DNA of 64,000 nucleotides from Sphingomonadales bacterium 32-65-25. Lineage in GTDB: Bacteria > Pseudomonadota > Alphaproteobacteria > Sphingomonadales > Sphingomonadaceae. The notes beneath the pieces were generated by a model. That model saw nothing but the letters and a program-made list of their open reading frames with translations, ran no database searches and was not told the origin of the DNA. Of this stretch, positions 9,717-19,196 are shown in pieces. Every line of letters begins with the position of its first letter. Position 1 is the first letter of the stretch. The position numbers and the translations under genes are program-made. Location of the stretch: contig NCEU01000001.1 in assembly GCA_002280855.1 (NCBI GenBank), positions 1 to 64,000 of the forward strand, read 5' to 3'.

Positions 9717-11336
9717 ATGCGATCTGATCGGAAATACAGTGGCTTCAAGAGGGTCGCAAACGCGTGGCTGATCGCGTCGATTCACTTTGATGGATTCCGG
9801 GCCGATCCTGTCGCCTATCTGACGGCGGCCAAATGGTGGCTGCTGGGGAAGAAGGTGCGGGCACGGGGCCAGTTGGCACCGCTGCTCAGCCGGTCGCCAA
9901 AAGCCTATATGATGTGGGGGCTGCGCGATGCATTTTCCCGGCCCGATCACTCGCCGCCCGGGCAGACACCACCGATCATTGCCCTGGTGGCGGCCGGAAC
10001 GGACCAGCGCGCCTTGGACGAAACGCTGCTCGATCTGGCAGCAGAAAATGTGCAGGCGTTCGTGATTTCGGCCGATCATGGTGCTGATCTTGCGAAAGCG
10101 GCATTAGCGATCGATTGGCAGCAATCGCCTTGGCTGCTGCCCATTCGGACCGGCGATCGCATCGCACCTGGCGCTGCCGCTGCCTATCGCCGTGTCATGC
10201 CGGAAACATATGGTTCCGTGCTTTATGCAGACGACGATGTGCTCGACAAGTTCGGACGGCGCACCGCTCCGCATTTCAAGCCAGACTGGAACAGCGAACT
10301 TTATCGGCATTACGATTTTCTCACCGGCGCCGCGATTGTCCGTGCCGTGCAGGGTGATCTTACCGACATCGCGGATGATCCCCATTGGAACAAAAGTCTG
10401 ATATCCCGTGCCGTCACCAATGGTGGTGCGCACCATGTTCGCCAGATGCTGCATCACCGCGCGGTTCGCCCGGCTTCGCCCGTGAAGCCAGCGCCCTTGA
10501 CCATCGCCGCCGACCTGCCGCCGATCAGCATCATCATCCCCACCCGCAACGGGCTAAATCTGTTGCGGACGTGCCTCGAAGGTGTGGCGGCCACCGACTA
10601 CCCCAATATCGAGGTGATCGTTGTCGACAATGACAGCGATGATCCCGCAACGCTTGCCTATCTGGCCGAGCAGGAGCGGGCAGGGGTGCAAGTGCTGCGC
10701 CACACGGGCGCCTTCAACTATTCCGCCATCAACAACCGGGCGGTAGCGCAGGCGCGCGGGCAGCTGCTGTGCCTGCTCAACAATGATATCGAGGTCTTGT
10801 CGCCCGACTGGCTGGCGATCATGGCCACGCAGGCCATGCGCGCTGATGTGGGCGCGGTGGGGGCGCAGTTGCTCTACCCCGATGGCCGCATTCAGCATGC
10901 CGGCGTGGTGATCGGGGTGGGCAATGCCGCCGGCCACGCGCATCGTTTTGTGCGTCCGCAGGCCGAAGGCTATTTCCGCCGCCACGCGCTGCCGCAGTTC
11001 ACCGCAGCGGTCACCGGGGCCTGCCTGGTGGTGGCGAAAGAACGTTTTCTGGCCGTGGGCGGCCTTGATGAGCGCAATTTCGCGGTTGCCTTCAATGATG
11101 TCGATCTGTGCCTGCGTCTGAACCAGCGCGGCTGGCAGTCGCTCTATGAACCGCGCGCCGTGCTGATCCATCATGAATCGGTCTCCCGCGGGCATGATCG
11201 TGATCCAGTGGGGGCGGCGCGCTTTGCCGGTGAACTTGCGGCGCTGCAACGGCTCTGGAAAACTGATTCCATCGTGGATCCGTTCCACCATCCCCATCTC
11301 AGCCGGGCATCCGAACAATTTTCGGTGGCGCTCTGA
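9717..11336 (+). CDS. GT2 family glycosyltransferase
   Basis: A 539-residue protein with a poorly conserved N-terminal half (residues 1-265, containing a degenerate GT-like YADDDV near 170) and a clear GT-A domain from about residue 270: ISIIIPTRNGLNLL, VVDNDSDD, LLNNDIEV near 354, TGACLVV and FAVAFNDVDLCLRL near the end. This layout is typical of O-antigen/capsule GT2 enzymes with an extra N-terminal nucleotide-sugar-binding fold. It starts 132 bases after manC and ends two bases before the start of the DUF5672 gene, so it is co-transcribed with that gene. Sugar specificity is unknown. Confidence 0.87.
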   Translation: MRSDRKYSGFKRVANAWLIASIHFDGFRADPVAYLTAAKWWLLGKKVRARGQLAPLLSRSPKAYMMWGLRDAFSRPDHSPPGQTPPIIALVAAGTDQRALDETLLDLAAENVQAFVISADHGADLAKAALAIDWQQSPWLLPIRTGDRIAPGAAAAYRRVMPETYGSVLYADDDVLDKFGRRTAPHFKPDWNSELYRHYDFLTGAAIVRAVQGDLTDIADDPHWNKSLISRAVTNGGAHHVRQMLHHRAVRPASPVKPAPLTIAADLPPISIIIPTRNGLNLLRTCLEGVAATDYPNIEVIVVDNDSDDPATLAYLAEQERAGVQVLRHTGAFNYSAINNRAVAQARGQLLCLLNNDIEVLSPDWLAIMATQAMRADVGAVGAQLLYPDGRIQHAGVVIGVGNAAGHAHRFVRPQAEGYFRRHALPQFTAAVTGACLVVAKERFLAVGGLDERNFAVAFNDVDLCLRLNQRGWQSLYEPRAVLIHHESVSRGHDRDPVGAARFAGELAALQRLWKTDSIVDPFHHPHLSRASEQFSVAL

Positions 11337-11338
11337 GG

Positions 11339-12118
11339 ATGGTCACTCCCACAACCACCCAGCGCTTGGCGTTGCCGGATGTGACCTTGTGCGCGGCAAC
11401 ATCGGTCAATGTGCAGGCCACGCTGCGCGCCTTGCAAGCCAGCCTGGCCCAGGCCGATTTTGCCGCCTGCCTGCTGTTCACCGATGCACAGGTGCAGCCC
11501 GATCACCCCGGCATCCGGATCGTCCCGGTCCAGCGCCTGGCATCGGCGCAGGCCTATTCCGCCTTTCTGCTCGGGCATCTCGCCGATCATGTGGCAACAT
11601 CGCATTGCCTGGTCGTGCAATGGGATGGCCATGTGCTCGATCCCCGGCACTGGGATCCGGCGTTTCTTGACCATGATTATATCGGCGCCAGTTGGCCGCA
11701 GTTCAGCGATGGCCATGATGTGGGCAATGGCGGGTTTTCCTTGCGCAGCCGGCGGCTGTTGCAGGCGTGCCAGTCGCCGCGCTTTCAACAAGCGCATCCC
11801 GAAGACGTGCTGATCGGCCGGACCCATCGGCCATGGCTGGAGGCGCAGGGGCTGCGCTTTGCCCCGCGCAGCCTTGCTGATCGCTTTTCCGCCGAACGTG
11901 CCGGTGATCCGCAGAGCAGTTTCGGCTATCACGGGGTCTGGCACATGCCGCGCATGCTGGGGGTGGATCGGTTCTGGGAGATTTACCGGACACTGGACGA
12001 GCGCAGCACCATCAGGCATGACTTTGTGGTCGTGCTAAAACAGGTGGCACAAGGTCAAGGCGGCGTGGGGCGTGCGCTGCAGTTGCTGGCCGATCGCGTT
12101 GTTGACGCGATCAAGTAA
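11339..12118 (+). CDS. DUF5672 family protein (glycosyltransferase-like)
   Basis: A 259-residue cytoplasmic protein that I recognise as DUF5672 by the central stretch DYIGASWPQF, then VGNGGFSLRSRRLL and a late FGYHGVWHMPR. The invariant GNGGFSLRS resembles a fringe/GT-A acceptor loop, so a transferase role in polysaccharide assembly is plausible but unproven. It starts two bases after the preceding GT2 stop and is followed after 13 bases by the PhyH-like gene, so it sits inside a tight operon. Alternative GTG/TTG starts cannot be excluded, but the ATG at 11339 gives a normal length. Confidence 0.75.
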   Translation: MVTPTTTQRLALPDVTLCAATSVNVQATLRALQASLAQADFAACLLFTDAQVQPDHPGIRIVPVQRLASAQAYSAFLLGHLADHVATSHCLVVQWDGHVLDPRHWDPAFLDHDYIGASWPQFSDGHDVGNGGFSLRSRRLLQACQSPRFQQAHPEDVLIGRTHRPWLEAQGLRFAPRSLADRFSAERAGDPQSSFGYHGVWHMPRMLGVDRFWEIYRTLDERSTIRHDFVVVLKQVAQGQGGVGRALQLLADRVVDAIK

Positions 12119-12131
12119 GGAAGAGGACGCT

Positions 12132-13091
12132 TTGAACAATCCCCTGCCTGGCGTGCCGCTGATTGAGTCGCCGTTGTTCCCGTCGTTGGCGTCGTCGCTC
12201 GGGTTGAACGCAGACGAAGCCCGCATCGCCGATGATTTGTTCCACAAAGGCTTTGCCGTCTTCGATTTCCCCGATCCTGATCTGGATGCGCGTATTGATC
12301 GCATCCAGGGCCAGCTGGGCCCGCGCTTTGGCGTGGATTTTGCCGATCCGGCCAGCAACAAGACGGCTGGCGAGCGCCGCGTTCAGGATGCCTGGAGCCA
12401 AGACGAGGATGTTCGCGCCATCGCCGCCAATCCACGCGTCCTCGAACTGCTGGGCACGCTTTATGGCCGGCCCGCCTTTCCGTTCCAGACGCTGAACTTC
12501 CCGGTGGGTACCCAGCAGGATGCCCATTCGGATTCGGTGCATTTTTCCAGCCTGCCGGAACGCTTCATGTGCGGCGTGTGGCTGGCGATGGAGGATATCA
12601 GCGCCGATGCCGGGCCCTTGTTCTATTATCCCGGCTCGCACCGCTGGCCGGTGATGACCAACGCCATGATCGGCCGGCGTGGCTATGGCAGCGATCTGTC
12701 TTCGGCGCAGGATCCATTCGCGCCGGCGTGGGAGGCCCTGCGCCAGGCCCATGGCGCTGAACGGGAAGTTTTCCTGGCACGCAAGGGTCAGGCGCTGATC
12801 TGGTGCGCCAACCTGCTGCATGGCGGCAGTGTGCAGACGGATCCCCGGCTCACCCGCTGGAGCCAGGTAACCCATTATTATTTTGAAGACTGCGTCTATT
12901 ACACGCCGGCATTTTCCGATGAGATCACCGGCCAGTTGCAAGTGCGTTCGATCAAGGCGATCAGCGACGGCAAAGCGCGGCCAAACCGCTATCTGGGTGA
13001 AGAGCTCAGGCCGCCACAACCCGTGGCTGCATCTGTCCGCCCGTTGTCGCTGGGCCGCCGTGTTAAGCGGCTGTTTGGCGGCGGCAACTGA
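12132..13091 (+). CDS. Phytanoyl-CoA dioxygenase family Fe(II)/2-oxoglutarate oxygenase
   Basis: A 319-residue PhyH-family enzyme. The iron facial triad is visible as H132-x-D134 (in QDAHSDSVHF) and distal H230 (in CANLLHGGS); R242 in the following LTRWSQ is suited to bind 2-oxoglutarate. Such enzymes hydroxylate or otherwise oxidise small molecules or sugars. Its place between the DUF5672 gene and the export lipoprotein suggests a sugar or lipid tailoring step for the surface polymer (inference). The frame opens upstream inside the preceding gene, but TTG at 12132, after AAGGAAGAGG at 12119-12128, is the best supported start. Confidence 0.82.
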   Translation: MNNPLPGVPLIESPLFPSLASSLGLNADEARIADDLFHKGFAVFDFPDPDLDARIDRIQGQLGPRFGVDFADPASNKTAGERRVQDAWSQDEDVRAIAANPRVLELLGTLYGRPAFPFQTLNFPVGTQQDAHSDSVHFSSLPERFMCGVWLAMEDISADAGPLFYYPGSHRWPVMTNAMIGRRGYGSDLSSAQDPFAPAWEALRQAHGAEREVFLARKGQALIWCANLLHGGSVQTDPRLTRWSQVTHYYFEDCVYYTPAFSDEITGQLQVRSIKAISDGKARPNRYLGEELRPPQPVAASVRPLSLGRRVKRLFGGGN

Positions 13092-13196
13092 TCGCATGGT
13101 GCTGCCGTTCCGGTTGCGCTGTCGTGGTAGGAACGATAAGGCCACACGCCATACGCCCACCCACCCCCGCTGTTGGCTGAGGACGCAAGCAAGTTG

Positions 13197-14345
13197 ATGT
13201 TGCCCCCCCTGATTTCCCCCAAGATGCGCCTGCGTGGCCTTGGTGCGGCGCTGGCGCTGCCCATGCTGCTGGCTGGCTGTGCCGCGATCCCGGCCAGCGG
13301 GCCGACCGGCGGTGAAATCCGGTCGCAGGTGAAGGCTGATACCAGCCATCTCGGCATCGCGTTGGTCCCGGTGACAAATGTTGCCGATCTGCCCAGGCCC
13401 GTGGTGGCCGCACCGGTGTTCGCGCCGGATTACACGCCGCCGGCACCCACGGAACTGGTGGGCGTCGGCGATGTGCTCGACATTTCCATCTATGAATCCG
13501 GCATTGCCGTGTTCGGCCGTTCGGCACCGGCTGCCGGGGAAGCCAATTTCGATTCCGCCGCCAAGGCCGAACGCCTGCCGCCAACGCGGGTCAGCGACGA
13601 AGGCACGATCAACATTCCCTATGTTGGCGAACTGGCCGTGAAGGGCCGCACAACCGCCGAGGTTGAGAAGCAGATCCGCCAGAGCCTGCGCGGCAAGTCG
13701 CAGAACCCGCAAGTGCTGGTGTCCATCCGCGAAGGTCTCACCAATTCGGTGATCATCGGCGGTGATGTGGCGCGTCCTGGCCGGCTGGTGCTGCCGACCA
13801 ACCGCGAATCCCTCACCGACGTGATTGCGCTGGCCGGCGGCAGCCGCGGCGAAATCAAGGATATGGCGGTAAGGGTGCAGCGCGCCGGCGTGAACGGCGA
13901 TTTCCGGCTGAGCGAGATTATGGGTGATCCGGCCCAGGATATCCGCATCTTCCCGGCCGATCGCATCGCGCTTGTCAAGGCGCCGCGCAGCTTCTCGGTG
14001 ATGGGCGCCGCCGGCAAGGCCGATCAGATCGCCTTTGCCGCGCCGCAGGTCTCGCTGGCCGAAGCCATCGCTCAGGCTGGCGGTTCCAACCCCAACACCG
14101 GCGATCCCAGGGCGGTTTTCGTGTTCCGCATCACCAAGGGCGCCAACGGCGAAGACAAGCCCATCGTCTATCATTTCAACATGATGCAGGCGAGCAGCCT
14201 GATCCTGGCCCAGCGTTTCGCGATGACAGACAAGGATGTGCTCTATATCGGCAATGCGGCGGCCAATCAGCCCAGCAAGCTGGTGCAGATCGTCAGCCAG
14301 CTGTTCTTCCCACTGGTCGCCCTGCAGAATTCCGGCGTTTTCTGA
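13197..14345 (+). CDS. Polysaccharide export outer-membrane lipoprotein (Wza/KpsD-like)
   Basis: A 382-residue exported lipoprotein. From the ATG at 13197 the signal peptide ends in the lipobox LLAGC with the acylated cysteine at residue 28; an internal ATG at 13224 would shorten the signal but keep the lipobox. A poly-export domain begins VGVGDVLDISIYE near residue 86, followed by an SLBB-type domain (VIIGGDVARPGRLVLP) and a second repeat (FSVMGAAGKADQIAF). It should form or feed the outer-membrane channel for the capsule polymer. It is the last forward gene before the convergent kpsC operon, six bases away. No Wzc or ABC partner is in the window. Confidence 0.9.
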   Translation: MLPPLISPKMRLRGLGAALALPMLLAGCAAIPASGPTGGEIRSQVKADTSHLGIALVPVTNVADLPRPVVAAPVFAPDYTPPAPTELVGVGDVLDISIYESGIAVFGRSAPAAGEANFDSAAKAERLPPTRVSDEGTINIPYVGELAVKGRTTAEVEKQIRQSLRGKSQNPQVLVSIREGLTNSVIIGGDVARPGRLVLPTNRESLTDVIALAGGSRGEIKDMAVRVQRAGVNGDFRLSEIMGDPAQDIRIFPADRIALVKAPRSFSVMGAAGKADQIAFAAPQVSLAEAIAQAGGSNPNTGDPRAVFVFRITKGANGEDKPIVYHFNMMQASSLILAQRFAMTDKDVLYIGNAAANQPSKLVQIVSQLFFPLVALQNSGVF

Positions 14346-14351
14346 CGCCGA

Positions 14352-15821
14352 TCAGCTGCGCCCCAGCAGGCGGCGCACGCGGCCGGTGGCGCGCCTGACG
14401 GCGACGACGGCGCTGGCAGCAGTATCAAGCGATGGCGCGCCCGAGGTAAGGCGCTGTACCAGCACTTCGGGCGGGCAGGGTAGGCCGGTTTCGGGATCCA
14501 GATAGCGCGGGTAGAGCAGATAGGCGGCCGCCACCAGCTCATCCAGCGTGCGCTTGGCGGTGCGGCGGGCGGGCACCGGGCCGCGATCGGTGGTGAGGCC
14601 CCAGCCGGCATAGAAGGGCACGCCGTGGACGGTGACCGGCTTGCCGCGCAGCAGCGCCTCGAACCCGGCCAGCGAGCTGTTGACGTGAAGTTCGTCGGCC
14701 ATGGCGATCAGCGCTGCCATCGGAGCCGTGGTTTCGACACGGTCAGCCAGGGCGGCCATGTCGCCCTCCGCGATCAGGCCCTTGCGATGGCCGGCAAGCA
14801 CATCGGGGTGGGGCTTGTAGATCACATAGGCGTCTGGCCCCGCTGCAGCCCGCGCGCGGCGCAGCAGTTCGAGGTTGGAGGACAGCGCACCGCCGCTGGT
14901 GACGGCGCGATCATCCTCGACCTGGCCCGGCACCAGCACATGGCGGCGGCCGCCACCGGGCCGGGGCAGGGCGGCGGCATCGCCGCGTTCATATTTGGAC
15001 AGGCCACCGGCAATGATGGCCGCCCGCAGCACCTGCGCGCGGGCCAGAAGGTCAGGCGGAAACATGCTGTTCTGCAAGAGATTTTCCAAACCACTTGCCT
15101 GGTTCGGATCGAAATGCACGCCGTCGCCATCGACGATGATGGAGAGCGGCGGGATGCAATCGGCGCCCAGGCCGACGGAGCGGATGAAGCCATCCTCCAC
15201 CTCCAGCACCGGCCGCCCTGCCAGCGCCGTCGTCTGCGCCTTTGAGAGACGCGAGCGCCAGACCGCCACACGATCCGCCGCCGCCAGCGCCGGCACGCCG
15301 CGCTTGAACGGGGTGTCCTGCCCGTTCCACAGCAGCGGCGCCACGGTAGGACGTTTCCAGTGGGCAAAGCCCAGCACAGCCGTGATTCCACGATTGCTGT
15401 CGATCATCTGCCGCCAGAAACCACAGATTTCAATGGCTTGCAGGGGAGTGATGAAAGTGCCGCTGAAGGGGTCGCGCCATTGCCAGCCCGTGAGATGGGC
15501 CTGCACCAAGGCAGCGACGGCAGCATCGGGCAAGACCAGCTTGCCGGCCGCCACGGCCAGCAGGGCGCGCGGATCGTCTGCGGGCAAGCGCACCTCGCTG
15601 GCGCTGTCCAGCAGCGGCCAGGGATCGGCATCGGCGGGCCAGTTGGCGGCATCCAGCACCGCCGGCCCGGCCATTTGCCGCCCCCAGTAACAGCCGCCTA
15701 CCCGGTGCCGCGCCAGTGCGGACAACAGTACAGCCGCATCGTCGTTGCCCGCGCCGCCGGGCATGGCAAAGGCCGGCGCGCGGGCGCCGGGTAAGGGCGG
15801 AATGGCCAGCAGCGGGGCCAT
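14352..15821 (-). CDS. KpsC-like capsule beta-Kdo transferase, single module
   Basis: A 489-residue protein of the capsule-synthesis (KpsC/LipA) family. FAHWKRPTVAPLL near the middle, then VEDGFIRSVGLGADCIPP, GGLSKY, VPGQVEDDRAV and VIYKPHPDVLAGH are the hallmarks of one Kdo-transferase module. Classical KpsC proteins (about 650-700 residues) carry two such modules, so this one seems to have a single catalytic module with a divergent N-terminus. It would extend the Kdo linker on the lipid acceptor. The ATG at 15821 overlaps the kdsA stop; a GTG at 15824 is also possible. Its operon partners make CMP-Kdo, which supports the assignment. Confidence 0.85.
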   Translation of the reverse strand: MAPLLAIPPLPGARAPAFAMPGGAGNDDAAVLLSALARHRVGGCYWGRQMAGPAVLDAANWPADADPWPLLDSASEVRLPADDPRALLAVAAGKLVLPDAAVAALVQAHLTGWQWRDPFSGTFITPLQAIEICGFWRQMIDSNRGITAVLGFAHWKRPTVAPLLWNGQDTPFKRGVPALAAADRVAVWRSRLSKAQTTALAGRPVLEVEDGFIRSVGLGADCIPPLSIIVDGDGVHFDPNQASGLENLLQNSMFPPDLLARAQVLRAAIIAGGLSKYERGDAAALPRPGGGRRHVLVPGQVEDDRAVTSGGALSSNLELLRRARAAAGPDAYVIYKPHPDVLAGHRKGLIAEGDMAALADRVETTAPMAALIAMADELHVNSSLAGFEALLRGKPVTVHGVPFYAGWGLTTDRGPVPARRTAKRTLDELVAAAYLLYPRYLDPETGLPCPPEVLVQRLTSGAPSLDTAASAVVAVRRATGRVRRLLGRS

Positions 15822-16630
15822 CACCCCAGGGCGGCGATGGCGATGAGCTGGCGCATCAGGTCGGGGAGTTGATCCAGCGGCACCATGTTGGGCCCGTCTG
15901 AAAGCGCCTGATCGGGATCGGGGTGGGTTTCCATGAACAGGCCATCCACACCCACCGCTACGGCGGCGCGGGCCAGCGGGGCGACGAACTGGCGTTGGCC
16001 CAAGGAGCGATCGCCGCCACCGCCGGGCAATTGCACGCTGTGGGTGGCATCAAACACCACGGGGCAGCCCATCTCGCGCATGATGACGAGGCCGCGCATG
16101 TCCACCACCAGGTTGTTGTAGCCAAAGCTCGATCCGCGCTCGCAGAGCATGATGGTGCCGCCTTCGGTGCCCGCCGCCGCCCGCGCCTTGCCGAGCACAG
16201 CCTGCATGTCGCCCGGCGCCATGAACTGCGCCTTCTTGATGTTCACCGGCCGGCCACTGGCAGCAGCCGCCGTGATCAGATCAGTCTGCCGCGCCAGAAA
16301 GGCCGGCGTCTGCAACATATCAACGACTTCAGCGACAGGCTTGACCTGATCCGGCAAGTGTACATCGGTCAGCACCGGCAGGCCGGTCTCGCGCCGCACT
16401 TTCTCCAGCACGCGCAGGCCTTCTTCCAGCCCATGACCGCGAAAACCATTGACGCTGGTGCGGTTGGCCTTGTCGAAACTGGCCTTGAAGATCACGGGCA
16501 GGCCCAGTTCCTCGCCCATCGCCTTCAGACGTGTCGCAATCGCAAGGCACAGCGCCTCGCTCTCGATCACGCAAGGGCCGGCGATCAGGAAGGGTGGCGC
16601 ACCGGGGGCGCGTGTGAAATTGGGCAGCAT
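15821..16630 (-). CDS. kdsA: 3-deoxy-8-phosphooctulonate (Kdo-8-P) synthase
   Basis: A 269-residue enzyme condensing arabinose-5-phosphate with phosphoenolpyruvate to Kdo-8-phosphate. Visible motifs are [56 protein letters not shown] and [11 protein letters not shown]. Cys20 in GPC, rather than Asn, places it in the metal-dependent class. The frame is open further upstream, but the ATG at 16630 overlaps the kdsB stop and matches family length. It overlaps kpsC by one base, so all four genes of the reverse-strand operon are coupled. Confidence 0.94.
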   Translation of the reverse strand: MLPNFTRAPGAPPFLIAGPCVIESEALCLAIATRLKAMGEELGLPVIFKASFDKANRTSVNGFRGHGLEEGLRVLEKVRRETGLPVLTDVHLPDQVKPVAEVVDMLQTPAFLARQTDLITAAAASGRPVNIKKAQFMAPGDMQAVLGKARAAAGTEGGTIMLCERGSSFGYNNLVVDMRGLVIMREMGCPVVFDATHSVQLPGGGGDRSLGQRQFVAPLARAAVAVGVDGLFMETHPDPDQALSDGPNMVPLDQLPDLMRQLIAIAALG

Positions 16631-17445
16631 CAGCGGCTTTCGGCAAGCGCCCGGCGTGCCAGTTCGGCTTCGATCAGCGGCACGTCGGTCGGGTTGTTGA
16701 GTTCGATCATCTCCCAGGCTGGAGCGGCGCACTGCGCCACGCCCACCGGCAGCCCGGCATCGAGGAAGCGCAGTTGCTCCAGCCCTTCCTGCAGTTCCAG
16801 CGGGGCCGGGCCGGCCGCCACATACTCTGCCAGCGCCGCCGGGCGATAGGCATAAAGCCCTACGTGCAGCAGCACGGGCTGTATCGGGGTGGTGCCGGGC
16901 GCCACATGCGGGATGATCGATTTGGAGAAATACAGCGCCCGGCCATCGCGGGCGCACACCGCCGTGGTACCGCCCACCCGGCCGGCCGCGGCATCGGCCT
17001 GCAGATGCTCCAGCACGGCCGGCGAAGCGGGGACAACGGCCGTCGTCATCGCCAGATCGGGCCGCCCCGCCAGCATCTCCACAACCGCTGCCACCATGGC
17101 GGCGGGAGTAAGCGGCGCATCGCCTTGCAAATTCACCACAATATCGGGAACAGCGGCCAACCCGGCCAGCGCCGCCGCACAGCGCTCGGTGCCATTCAGG
17201 CAGGTTTCCGGCGTCATCGCCACCGCCATGCCCAGTGCCATGCAGGCCGCTTCAATGCGCGCATCATCGGTGGCGATCACGCATTCCACGGTGCCGGGCA
17301 GCGCGGCGGCCGCGGCCTGGGCGGCGGCCCAAGTGTAGCTGATCGCCGGGTGCGCCACGCCATCGGCGCCGATGAGCGGTGCCAGCGGCTTGGCCGGAAA
17401 GCGGGTGGAGGCCAGCCGCGCCGGGATAACAATTGCAATCCGCAT
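16630..17445 (-). CDS. kdsB: CMP-Kdo synthetase (3-deoxy-manno-octulosonate cytidylyltransferase)
   Basis: A 271-residue cytidylyltransferase activating Kdo with CTP. It begins [21 protein letters not shown], the nucleotide-binding signature (R, T, R/K). It also has [36 protein letters not shown] and [13 protein letters not shown]. The ATG at 17445 fits the family N-terminus and lies four bases after the kpsF stop; a GTG/TTG extension to 17484 is unlikely. It feeds the KpsC/KpsS transferases. Together with kdsA and kpsF it gives the window a nearly complete Kdo route. Confidence 0.94.
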   Translation of the reverse strand: MRIAIVIPARLASTRFPAKPLAPLIGADGVAHPAISYTWAAAQAAAAALPGTVECVIATDDARIEAACMALGMAVAMTPETCLNGTERCAAALAGLAAVPDIVVNLQGDAPLTPAAMVAAVVEMLAGRPDLAMTTAVVPASPAVLEHLQADAAAGRVGGTTAVCARDGRALYFSKSIIPHVAPGTTPIQPVLLHVGLYAYRPAALAEYVAAGPAPLELQEGLEQLRFLDAGLPVGVAQCAAPAWEMIELNNPTDVPLIEAELARRALAESR

Positions 17446-17449
17446 CGGT

Positions 17450-18457
17450 TCAACGGCCCCAGGGCGGGGCGCTGGCAATGTCATAGATCTGCACGGCGCC
17501 CACCGGCCGGTGCGAGCCGGCTTCGGGAACCACGAACAACACGGTCACGCGGTGGGTGCGCATCATTTCCAGCGCATCATCCACCGAAGCCGTCTGTTCG
17601 ATGATCTTGGGCGAAGGGGTCATCACCGCGCTCACCGATCCGGTGGCGATGTTGGTCAACTGGCGGCGCAGATCGCCATCGGTGATCACGCCAACCAGAT
17701 CGCCGTTGCCATCCACCACGCCGGTCATCCCCAGGCGTTTTTCGGTTATGGTCACCAAAACCTGCGGCATGGGCGTATCAATGCCAACCAGCGGCAGGCG
17801 GTCGCCGCTGTGCATCACGTCGGCCACCAGGCTGTTGCGGCGGCCGATGTCGCCGCCGGGGTGCAGGGCGCGGATATCATCCTGCGAAACGCCGCGCGCC
17901 CGCATCGTCGCCACTGCCAGCGCATCACCCAGCGCCAGCATCATGGTGGACGACGTGGTGGGCGCCATGCTGGCGGCGCAGGCTTCCGGCATTGGCGGCA
18001 GCAACAGGCCGATATCGGCCTTGCGCATCAACAGCGAATCACGGTTGCGCGACACGCCGATCATCCGAACGCCCAGGCGGTGCGCATGGGCATAAAGTGG
18101 CTGTAATTCAACGGTATCGCCGCTGTTGGAGAAGAGCAGCAGCACATCACCTGGCATCACCATGCCGGCATCGCCATGGGCGGCCTCGGCGGCGTGCACG
18201 AAATGCGCCGGGGTGCCGGTTGCCGCCAGCGTGGCGGCAACCTTGCGCGCGATATGGCCTGATTTGCCCATGCCGGAAACGACGATGCGCTGCTTGCAGG
18301 CCAATATCTCGTCCACGGCCGCGGTAAAATCGCCGCCGATCATCTCGCCCAGCTGGCGCAGCGCGTCAGCTTCCAGGGCAATGACTTGCCGGCCATTTTC
18401 CTGATGCAGATCACTGGTCATTCTCAACATCTTATTGTTGTCCTGATGAGCGACCAT
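17450..18457 (-). CDS. kpsF: D-arabinose-5-phosphate isomerase (SIS + two CBS domains)
   Basis: A 335-residue enzyme converting ribulose-5-phosphate to arabinose-5-phosphate, the first step to Kdo. The SIS domain (about 30-190) shows VVSGMGKSGHIARKVAATLA, HAAEAAHGDAGMV and LLLFSNSGDT. Tandem CBS domains follow (VADVMHSGDRLPLV and SAVMTPSPKIIEQ, with GVITDGDLRR). It is the first gene of the kpsF-kdsB-kdsA-kpsC operon, hence the capsule-style name, but the sequence alone does not distinguish KpsF from KdsD. The start could be the ATG at 18457, 18430 or 18421. Confidence 0.92.
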   Translation of the reverse strand: MVAHQDNNKMLRMTSDLHQENGRQVIALEADALRQLGEMIGGDFTAAVDEILACKQRIVVSGMGKSGHIARKVAATLAATGTPAHFVHAAEAAHGDAGMVMPGDVLLLFSNSGDTVELQPLYAHAHRLGVRMIGVSRNRDSLLMRKADIGLLLPPMPEACAASMAPTTSSTMMLALGDALAVATMRARGVSQDDIRALHPGGDIGRRNSLVADVMHSGDRLPLVGIDTPMPQVLVTITEKRLGMTGVVDGNGDLVGVITDGDLRRQLTNIATGSVSAVMTPSPKIIEQTASVDDALEMMRTHRVTVLFVVPEAGSHRPVGAVQIYDIASAPPWGR

Positions 18458-18533
18458 TTTTTTGGCCTGTTACTGCCGCCGCTTTGCCCGGTCAATTCTT
18501 GACAGCAGCACCGCGAACGTGAACGCAGGCTGC

Positions 18534-19196
18534 ATGTGTGCAACGCAGCCCACCGGAAAAACCCCTCGCCATATCCTGTTCGATCTTGATGGCACGTTGG
18601 TGGATAGTGTGCGCATCACCTGCGCAGTTATCGATGCCATGCTGGCGGCACGCGGTATCATGGTTCGCGCCGATCCTGCGGTGGCCCGTGCGATGGATGC
18701 GATTGGCGGTGAAGCGATGATCGCCGCCGTGATGGGCCCGCATTGCCGCGACCCCAGCCAGGAGATCGCCGAATTCCGCGCCCGCCATGCCGTGGTGGCC
18801 ACGCCGGCCGATCTGGCCTTTCCCGGTGTGCCCGATGCGCTGGCGGCGCTGGCGGCGGGTGGCGTCGCCATGGCCATCTGTTCCAACAAGCCGCAGCATC
18901 TGTGTGAAAAGATCCTGGCCGATCTGGATCTCGCGCGCCATTTCACCGGCATCGTTGGCGCGCGGCCGGATCTGCCGCGCAAGCCGGCGCCCGATGGCGC
19001 GCAGCTGGCGCTCGCGGCGCTGGGCGCCGATCCGGCTACCACGCTGTATGTGGGGGATTCGCCCGTCGATGTGGCCACGGCCCGTGCCACCGGCTTGCCA
19101 GTTGCACTGGTCGATTGGGGCTATGGTTTTGCAGATGCCCGCATTGCCGCGCCTGATGCGCGGGTTCTGCAGAGCATAGCGCAATTGCTGGATTAG
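18534..19196 (+). CDS. HAD-family phosphatase (phosphoglycolate-phosphatase-like)
   Basis: A 220-residue HAD hydrolase. Motif I is FDLDGTLVDS, motif II ICSNKP, the lysine lies in RKPAPDGAQL and motif IV is YVGDSPVDVATARA. The cap region between motifs I and II matches Gph-type phosphatases that act on small phosphorylated metabolites. It is divergent from kpsF (76 bases apart). No kdsC is visible in the window, so it could serve as the missing Kdo-8-phosphate phosphatase, but that is only a positional guess, since KdsC proteins are shorter and capless. The start may be GTG 18519 or ATG 18534. Its stop overlaps the convergent hydroxylase stop. Confidence 0.82.
   Translation: MCATQPTGKTPRHILFDLDGTLVDSVRITCAVIDAMLAARGIMVRADPAVARAMDAIGGEAMIAAVMGPHCRDPSQEIAEFRARHAVVATPADLAFPGVPDALAALAAGGVAMAICSNKPQHLCEKILADLDLARHFTGIVGARPDLPRKPAPDGAQLALAALGADPATTLYVGDSPVDVATARATGLPVALVDWGYGFADARIAAPDARVLQSIAQLLD

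Noticed and set aside
12111..14174. A 687-codon reverse frame opposite the dioxygenase and export lipoprotein
   Set aside because: It shows no family motif and a His/Arg/Gln-rich composition; both opposite genes have clear catalytic or lipobox signatures.
18534..19196. Naming the HAD phosphatase kdsC
   Set aside because: KdsC is capless and shorter; this protein has the cap and motifs of Gph-like phosphatases. Only its position suggests Kdo metabolism.
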